From an uncultured Myxococcales bacterium (lineage in GTDB: Bacteria > Myxococcota_A > Polyangia > Polyangiales > Polyangiaceae), in contig CALFEQ010000170.1 in NCBI GenBank assembly GCA_937949945.1, forward strand, positions 1 through 64,000: DNA of 64,000 bases. Reading direction: 5' to 3'. The notes under the pieces are model-generated. The model was not told where the DNA came from. It saw nothing but the letters and a program-made list of their open reading frames with translations, and made no database searches. Of this stretch, positions 59,037 to 64,000 are shown piece after piece. The first letter of the stretch is position 1; every line of letters begins with the position of its first letter. A program made the translations under genes and the position numbers.

Positions 59037-59806
59037 GCTTCGAGCTCGTCGAGGAACGTCTCGGGCTGTCCGGCAGAGAGCCTCGCCTCGCGCCGGATCG
59101 GCTTGCCGCGCATGAGGAGCGGCGTGAGCGGCTCGGGCAGCGCGCGCGCCCACGCATCGAACGTCAGCCCGCCGGTGAGCTCCGAGAACCAGCGCACGCC
59201 GAACCGCACGTGCGCGATCTCTTCACGACCGACGATCTCCTGCAGGCGGGCGCCCTCCTCGTCGCCGGCCTCGCGGAAGCGCTCGGCGAACGACGCCGTG
59301 TGGTCGAGGTTCGCGCTCTCGAGGCCGAGGCCCATGACCGCGACGAAGGAGACCGGATCGCGGCAGGTGGGCACACGCGTCCAGAACCAGTCGCGCACCG
59401 GGAAGTCGCCCACGCCGTGGCCGAGGCGGGCGAGGTGATCGGCGTACATGCGCATGTGCCTCGTCTCGTCGAGCGCGATGCGAAGCAGCCCGCGCCGGAA
59501 GGCCACGGGAGCCTCGGGGAAAGCGAGGATCGCCCACGCCATGAGCTCCGCCGCCTGGAGCTCGTGATGGAGGAAGGTGTGGATGGCACGGGCCCGCCCG
59601 AGCGGCGACCGGAGCCCGCGCGTCTTGCCGGCGCGCTCGGTGACGCGGAGCTCCGGCGGACGCCCCGGCCGCTCGAGCCGACGACCGGCGAACGCCGGCT
59701 CCCACTCCGAGGGCGGCGGCGGCGGATCGAGCTTGTCGGCGAGGGACGTCGTCGTGACGTAGTCCCACGCCCAGCGCTCGATCGTCCCTTGCCGCGGCGG
59801 GCTCAT
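59009..59806 (-). CDS. DUF455 ferritin-like di-iron protein
   Basis: The product has 265 residues from ATG 59806 with GGAGACG upstream. It belongs to DUF455, a ferritin-like four-helix group related to MiaE. Likely di-iron ligands lie in FLHHELQAAELMAW (Glu/His), IALDETRHMRMYADHL (Glu...His), LESANLDHT and GREEIAHVRFGVRWF (Glu...His). A hydroxylase or oxygenase activity is inferred from the fold. It overlaps the ATP-grasp gene by 28 bases and follows the TPR-like lipoprotein by 16 bases, so it is in one operon. Confidence 0.85.
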   Translation of the reverse strand: MSPPRQGTIERWAWDYVTTTSLADKLDPPPPPSEWEPAFAGRRLERPGRPPELRVTERAGKTRGLRSPLGRARAIHTFLHHELQAAELMAWAILAFPEAPVAFRRGLLRIALDETRHMRMYADHLARLGHGVGDFPVRDWFWTRVPTCRDPVSFVAVMGLGLESANLDHTASFAERFREAGDEEGARLQEIVGREEIAHVRFGVRWFSELTGGLTFDAWARALPEPLTPLLMRGKPIRREARLSAGQPETFLDELEAWQPESPGS

Positions 59807-59822
59807 CGTCTCCGGAGAAGGG

Positions 59823-60458
59823 CTACTTCAGCTTCGCGTCGCAGAGCGCGATGCACATCCGGTCGCCCTGGTTCTTGCACACGGTCCGCAAGAGACGGAT
59901 CTCGGCCTTCGATGCCTTTCCGTCCAGCAGCTTGGGCTCGAGGATGCCGCGCGCCTCGGTGTACTGCCCTTTGAGCGTGAGGTCACGCGCGCGCGCCAAG
60001 TCCGTCGCGGGCTCCTCGTGCTCGCCCGGATCGATCTTCGGGCGCGGGGCGCCACCGTCGAACTTGAGCTTCTTGCCGAGCTTCTTCGAGCACTGCATCA
60101 CGCACGCCTCGTCGCCTTGCTCGTGGCAGATCGAGGCGAGGAGCTCGAGCTCTTGCTTCGTCCCGTCGGCGCCGAGCGCCTTCTTCTCGAGCACGAGGCG
60201 AGCGAGCCAGAGCTGGCCGTTGGCGGCGTAGGCGCGCGCCTGTTCGTACGGCGTCTGGCCCTCGGGGAGGGCCGCGTCGGCGAAATCGCTCACCGGTGCC
60301 ACGCCTTCCACCGCAGCAGGCGGGACGGTCGTCGGGGGCGAGACGCTCACCGACGGCGGCGGCTCCTCCTGGGGCGGCGGCGACGGCTTCTTGCAGGCCG
60401 CCGCGACGAGAACGAGCGCGGCAGCGATCGGCGCTCTCGTCACGGCTTTCGGATCCAC
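59823..60458 (-). CDS. Small TPR-like lipoprotein
   Basis: The product has 211 residues from ATG 60458 (or GTG 60443, which overlaps the upstream stop as GTGA). Lipobox LVAAAC. A proline-rich linker leads to two helical repeats, each with a CxxxC-like pair of cysteines (ICHEQGDEACVMQC and VCKNQGDRMCIALC) that could form disulfides. The repeats have TPR spacing. It is the second gene of the phosphoesterase-DUF455-ATP-grasp run. Function is unknown. Confidence 0.72.
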   Translation of the reverse strand: MDPKAVTRAPIAAALVLVAAACKKPSPPPQEEPPPSVSVSPPTTVPPAAVEGVAPVSDFADAALPEGQTPYEQARAYAANGQLWLARLVLEKKALGADGTKQELELLASICHEQGDEACVMQCSKKLGKKLKFDGGAPRPKIDPGEHEEPATDLARARDLTLKGQYTEARGILEPKLLDGKASKAEIRLLRTVCKNQGDRMCIALCDAKLK

Positions 60459-62011
60459 ACTTCGACGTTCTTGTGATGGGCCTCGACGTCGTCCGCCGGC
60501 AGCCAGCCCGAGGTGAAGTCCACGATGCCGCGCTTCTTGCCCTCGAGGGCGATCGGATCACCCTCGGTCGAGAAGTCCACCGCCGTCGCGCGCAGCATGA
60601 CCCAGCCGTTGTCCTGATCGAAGATCTCCACGATCCGGAACTGGTGCGGGTAGTCCGCGATCGCGGCCGTCATGACCTCCCACCAAGGGTGTCCCGACTC
60701 CGGCTTGATGGCTTCGACGCGATGGCGGTGCGAGTGCCCGACCATGCTGAACAAGACGTTGTCGTACTGACCGACGAACGTCTTCCACTGCTCCGCGGTG
60801 AGCGCGTCCGGTGCCTTCGTGCCGCCGAGCCCCGTGCCGTCGGAGAGGCTGAAGACGCCGTGGTGCGACGAGAGGACGACCCACTTGCCGTCGGCCTTCG
60901 CCTTGTCGAGCAGCGGCTTGATGACACGGTCGATCTCGCCCTGCGTGATGACGCCTTCGGAGGCGCCGTTCGGATGCGCGGTGTCGATGACGAGGAAGCG
61001 CAGCGGCGTGCCGTCGACGTCGAACGTGTACGTCGCACGACCGCTCTCGATCTCCGCCTGGCCGATGCCGTGTCCGTCACCGTGCCCGCCGACCTTCGCC
61101 ATCAGCTCGTGGCCGCTGAGGAGCGCCCTCTTCGGGTCCGGGATCACGAAATCACCGCGCTCGACCAGACCCTTGAGCCCGTTGTCGTAGCGACGGGTAC
61201 CACCCGTTGCCACGACGTCGAGCACCTTCTGCCGCTGCTCGTCGTCGACGACGAAGTTGCCCTGGATGAGCACGTCGTGGTTCCCCGTGACCCACTTCCA
61301 GGGCATCTCGAGGCCCTCGGCCTTGAACGGATCCTTGCCGTCGTTGTCGGGCCCTTCGACGATGTCGTCGTCGTCGCCCGAGTCGCACTCGACCGATTCG
61401 GCGCCGCTCAGGATGTCGAGCACCCACTCGACCTCGTTCGTCTGCGCGCTGTCGGCGTTGTCACCGCCCATCAGCGTGAACGCGATCGGGTCCTTGGCGT
61501 GGAGCGCGTTGATCGTCCGCACGGCGGCGTTCGCCATGTGACAGAGGTACGCGTCCTGCGGGCGGAGCGCCGACGAGGTCGGGCCCTCTCCGTCGAACTG
61601 CCCGAGGCGCGTCGGCGACTCGTCGTCGGCGAGCTGCAAGTCGGCGAGGTGCGCGAAGCGCACGAGGCGCTTGGCGTTGGGCCCGGGCGGCGGCGGCTGC
61701 TCGCCCTCGTCCATCACGCGCGTGACGTACGCGTCGCCAGGACCGAGATCGAACTCCCCGAACCCTCGCGCGAGGTAATCCGCGAGCGCGTCGGGCAGCG
61801 CGGGGTTCGGTCCCTGGTTCGGGTTCGCGCGCGGCGTGCGCACGACGATCGTGCGCTCCGCGGTCGTCGGCGCATCGCCGAGCGGCGGGAAGACCGTCGG
61901 CGCGTAGCGGCTCTTCTGCTCCGGCTCCGGATCCGGCTTCGGATCGCTCGAATCCGAGCAACCGAGGACGACGACGAGCAGAGAAGAGCCGAAAGCGAGG
62001 CGCCGAAGCAT
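60440..62011 (-). CDS. Secreted metallophosphoesterase lipoprotein
   Basis: The product has 523 residues from ATG 62011 (MHA- extension from 62020 also possible). Lipobox VVVLGC (Cys18). Metallophosphoesterase motifs: HLADLQLADD (the usual DxH has Gln for His), MGGDNAD, VTGNHDVL, SSHHGVFS and VGHSHRH. These supply the two-metal centre. The family hydrolyses phosphomonoesters, diesters or nucleotides; the large N-terminal insert (about 20-115) is unassigned. It leads the four-gene run and is divergent from the alpha/beta hydrolase with only 27 bases between the starts. Confidence 0.85.
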   Translation of the reverse strand: MLRRLAFGSSLLVVVLGCSDSSDPKPDPEPEQKSRYAPTVFPPLGDAPTTAERTIVVRTPRANPNQGPNPALPDALADYLARGFGEFDLGPGDAYVTRVMDEGEQPPPPGPNAKRLVRFAHLADLQLADDESPTRLGQFDGEGPTSSALRPQDAYLCHMANAAVRTINALHAKDPIAFTLMGGDNADSAQTNEVEWVLDILSGAESVECDSGDDDDIVEGPDNDGKDPFKAEGLEMPWKWVTGNHDVLIQGNFVVDDEQRQKVLDVVATGGTRRYDNGLKGLVERGDFVIPDPKRALLSGHELMAKVGGHGDGHGIGQAEIESGRATYTFDVDGTPLRFLVIDTAHPNGASEGVITQGEIDRVIKPLLDKAKADGKWVVLSSHHGVFSLSDGTGLGGTKAPDALTAEQWKTFVGQYDNVLFSMVGHSHRHRVEAIKPESGHPWWEVMTAAIADYPHQFRIVEIFDQDNGWVMLRATAVDFSTEGDPIALEGKKRGIVDFTSGWLPADDVEAHHKNVEVWIRKP

Positions 62012-62038
62012 GGCGTGCATTGTACCATCGCGTGCGCC

Positions 62039-62791
62039 ATGCTCACGCGACGTCACGTCCTCCTCGGGATCGGTGCGACGCTCGTCCCGGGCGCGCTCGG
62101 CGCGTGCAGCCGGAGCCGCGAGACGAGCCCGAGCTGGCCGAGGACGACGCACCACGAAGGCGTCGAGATGATCGAGCTGTTTCCGAACGGAGCGCTCGAG
62201 AGCTCGCCGCTCGTCGTCGCCATCCACGGGATGGGCGATCGCCCCGATCGTTGGGTCGACGACTGGCGACGCTTCCCCGCGAAGGTCCAGATCGCGCTGC
62301 CGCGGGCGTTCGATCGTTGGGGCGACGGCTGGTCGTGGTTCCGCTTCGAGGAGGGGATGACGGACGAGCAGTTCGGCGCGCGCGTCGCCGCCGCCGAGGA
62401 GCGGCTCTGGCGAGGGCTCGCCAAGCTCGCCGCCGGGCGCAAGATGATCGTCACCGGCTTCTCGCAGGGAGGCATCCTCTCCTTCGCCATCGCCGCGCGC
62501 CATCCGGACGCGGTGATCCGCGCGTTCCCGGTCGCCGGCTCGTGCCCCGGACCGCTACTCCCGCGCGACAAGGCCCGCGCGGCGCCGATCCTGGCTTTCC
62601 ATGGCACGAGCGATAAAGTGCTCGACGTGAAATGGGGCCGCGAGGCAGTCAGCGCCTTCAGGGCGCAGGGCAACGAGGCGGAGATCAAGGAGTACGAGGG
62701 CGTCGGCCACACGATCACGCGCGAGATGCGCGAGGATCTCTGGCGCGCGATCGTGGCCGCAGTCCCGAACGCGCCGGAGGGCTCGCGATGA
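62039..62791 (+). CDS. Exported alpha/beta hydrolase lipoprotein (phospholipase/carboxylesterase type)
   Basis: The product has 250 residues. The N-terminus (MLTRRHVLLG) has a twin-arginine and ends in a lipobox-like LGAC (Cys23), which suggests Tat or Sec export as a lipoprotein. The catalytic triad is clear: Ser142 in GFSQGG, Asp192 in HGTSDKV, His224 in GVGHTI. It resembles phospholipase/carboxylesterases. Its stop overlaps the next start (ATGA), coupling it to the Cys-rich lipoprotein. The start lies only 27 bases from the divergent phosphoesterase start, so the two promoters must overlap the coding ends. Confidence 0.84.
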   Translation: MLTRRHVLLGIGATLVPGALGACSRSRETSPSWPRTTHHEGVEMIELFPNGALESSPLVVAIHGMGDRPDRWVDDWRRFPAKVQIALPRAFDRWGDGWSWFRFEEGMTDEQFGARVAAAEERLWRGLAKLAAGRKMIVTGFSQGGILSFAIAARHPDAVIRAFPVAGSCPGPLLPRDKARAAPILAFHGTSDKVLDVKWGREAVSAFRAQGNEAEIKEYEGVGHTITREMREDLWRAIVAAVPNAPEGSR

Positions 62792-63372
62792 AGCGCACGT
62801 CCTCTCGTCGCGTCGCGATCGTCGCCGCGTGCGCCTCGGCGATCGCCATCGTCGCGGCGTGCTCGCCGAGCGGCCCGCCGGAGCCCTCGGGCGACTACGG
62901 CCCCTACTCGGAGCCGCCGTACGTCGGTCCGCGGAGCCCGTGCTCGACGGGACCGGCGCACCCCTGGGACGCGACGTTCCCGCCGGGACCGAACCAGAGC
63001 CCGCACCCCGTCTGCGTGCAGCGCTGCGGGATGCATCCGACGATGGTATGGGACGAGCGCGGCGGCGTCGCCCCGACGATCGACGCCGTCCCGTCCGGCG
63101 CATGCACGTACGAAGGAGAGGCATGCAGCATGGTGGCGGTCCGTCCGTGCTGCAGCCCCGAAGGCGATCACGGTCTGGCGCTCCTCTTCGAGTGCCGGTG
63201 CCGCGGCGGCGTGTGGACGTGCGCGGCCGCACATCACGGAGGCGTCTGCTCGTGCGGCGACGGAGGCACGCGCGGTGCGGACGGAGGGGCGGACGGCGGC
63301 GGAGACGCGAGCGCGGGTCCCGACGCCGAGCCTGCGGACTCCGGCGCCGACGGCGGCGACGAGGCCGGCTGA
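62788..63372 (+). CDS. Cys-rich secreted lipoprotein, unknown
   Basis: The product has 194 residues from ATG 62788, coupled to the esterase by a 4-base overlap. Lipobox IVAAC (Cys25). The central part has many cysteines in pairs (CVQRCG, ACTYEGEAC, RPCCS, CRCRGGVWTC, CSCGDGG), consistent with a disulfide-stabilised domain. The tail is a Gly/Asp/Ala run (GADGGADGGGDAS) typical of linkers. The last ~139 bases are antisense to the C-terminal frame of the SanA/YdcF gene. Confidence 0.7.
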   Translation: MKRTSSRRVAIVAACASAIAIVAACSPSGPPEPSGDYGPYSEPPYVGPRSPCSTGPAHPWDATFPPGPNQSPHPVCVQRCGMHPTMVWDERGGVAPTIDAVPSGACTYEGEACSMVAVRPCCSPEGDHGLALLFECRCRGGVWTCAAAHHGGVCSCGDGGTRGADGGADGGGDASAGPDAEPADSGADGGDEAG

Positions 63373-64000
63373 GAGACCGGCCGGGCGTATCCGCGGAAAC
63401 GATAGACCCAGAGCCCGAACAGCTCGCGCAGCATCGCCGCCGACTCGGCGAACGCGCCGGCGCGTGGGAGGAGCTCCGTGAGCCGCAACCGGGACGGGTA
63501 TGCGCGATAGTCGACGGCGAGCGTGTCGACCTTCATGTCCACGGCCGCGAAGCACTCCGCCGAGCGCCGCATGTGGAACGCGCTCGTCACGATCAGCACT
63601 TCGCGGAAGCCGCGCTCGACGGCGATGCGCTTCGAGAACACCGCGTTCTCGCGCGTGTTGCGCGCCTCGTCCTCGACGATGACACGCGACGGCTCGATGC
63701 CCCACGCGACGAGCTGATCGGCGAGCACGCGAGCCTCGCTCCACGCGCGAAGCTCGGGCTCCACCGCGGCCCCCGAGACGATCGCGAAGCGCGCCTTGCC
63801 CTCGGCGAGGAGCCGGTGCGTCATCACGAGCCGTTCGACGTTCTCGTTGTACGCAGGCTGGCCGGTGACCGCCATCACGCGCTCGTCGGTCACTCCTCCC
63901 AGGAGGACGACGGCGTCGTACGTCACGTCGGGCCTGTAGGTCGACACCGCGGTGCGCTCGAGCCAGCCGAACATCGCGTTCGAGACGGCCGGCAGCGAGA
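63234..64000 (-). CDS. SanA/ElyC/YdcF (DUF218) family protein, 5' end outside window
   Basis: The frame is open past base 64000, and the codons before MFGWLERTAV continue as a plausible membrane-proximal segment (SLPAVSNA), so the true start lies outside. DUF218 motifs: DAVVLLGG, VERLVMTHRLLAEGKARFAIVSG in part, VIVEDEARNTRENA, VLIVTSAFHMRRS, and the late VDTLAVDYRAY. Family members affect envelope integrity or peptidoglycan precursors. The last ~50 residues (SAPPSAPRVPPSP) are low-complexity and antisense to the neighbouring lipoprotein tail, which suggests that the original stop was lost. Confidence 0.83.
   Translation of the reverse strand, partial: SLPAVSNAMFGWLERTAVSTYRPDVTYDAVVLLGGVTDERVMAVTGQPAYNENVERLVMTHRLLAEGKARFAIVSGAAVEPELRAWSEARVLADQLVAWGIEPSRVIVEDEARNTRENAVFSKRIAVERGFREVLIVTSAFHMRRSAECFAAVDMKVDTLAVDYRAYPSRLRLTELLPRAGAFAESAAMLRELFGLWVYRFRGYARPVSQPASSPPSAPESAGSASGPALASPPPSAPPSAPRVPPSPHEQTPP

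Noticed and set aside
1..64000. Prophage, transposon or defence island
   Set aside because: No integrase, transposase, phage structural gene, restriction enzyme or known defence module was recognised; gene content is envelope, signalling and metabolism throughout.

Overview
The window is high-GC (about 70%) DNA from a Gram-negative bacterium that looks like a member of the Myxococcota, most likely class Polyangia (Labilithrix- or Sandaracinus-like). This rests on the many secreted lipoproteins with acidic or proline-rich linkers, two eukaryote-like Ser/Thr kinases with the HRDVSPQN catalytic loop, PEGA-domain proteins beside kinases, a PilZ-like tail of the myxobacterial type, and frequent 4-base start/stop overlaps. 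I saw no rRNA, tRNA, transposase, integrase or CRISPR array. It reads as ordinary chromosome rather than a mobile island.

Left part (1-13.2 kb). A Gly/Met-repeat lipoprotein runs off the left edge. Next comes a membrane/AAA+ neighbourhood: a 1914-residue DUF3686-type AAA+ ATPase with a PilZ-like tail, a YqiK-type flotillin, an MpaB-like oxygenase and a YqiJ-type OB-fold membrane protein. A cyanase gene with a possible sigma-54 promoter sits between the ATPase and the flotillin. A small protein that looks like a two-helix ion channel without its selectivity filter and a Bax-inhibitor-1 protein follow. The 625 bases after that hold no gene but end in a strong intrinsic terminator, so they may encode a structured RNA.

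Middle part (13.8-40.4 kb). Envelope and signalling genes dominate: two kinase/PEGA pairs, two paralogous L,D-transpeptidase lipoproteins, a CAP-domain lipoprotein, a glucosaminidase-like lipoprotein and a 16-residue-repeat surface protein. Metabolic genes are a lipase/acyl-CoA-synthetase fusion (Rv1683-like), NAD-malic enzyme, a translationally coupled membrane/PHP/organophosphate-transporter operon, S-formylglutathione hydrolase, a branched-chain amino-acid-type binding protein and peptide deformylase.

Right part (40.7-64 kb). Here are a linalool dehydratase/isomerase-like protein with a coupled small membrane protein, a cupin, a VWC-type Cys-rich lipoprotein, a metzincin-CAP fusion, a lipoprotein of the pyroglutamyl-peptidase fold, a three-gene heme-flavoured operon (chlorite dismutase/HemQ family, FmdE-like His-rich lipoprotein, bis-His membrane protein), a divergent acyl-CoA dehydrogenase/APH kinase pair, an NmrA/LysR divergent pair with an inverted-repeat operator, an aminotransferase, and a four-gene operon (metallophosphoesterase, lipoprotein, DUF455 ferritin-like protein, ATP-grasp). 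A SanA/YdcF-family gene runs off the right edge.

Across the window, tracts of 7-base repeats (YGAGGAC and CTGRAGC types) recur in the spaces after genes, often next to perfect tandem duplications of 16-104 bases.
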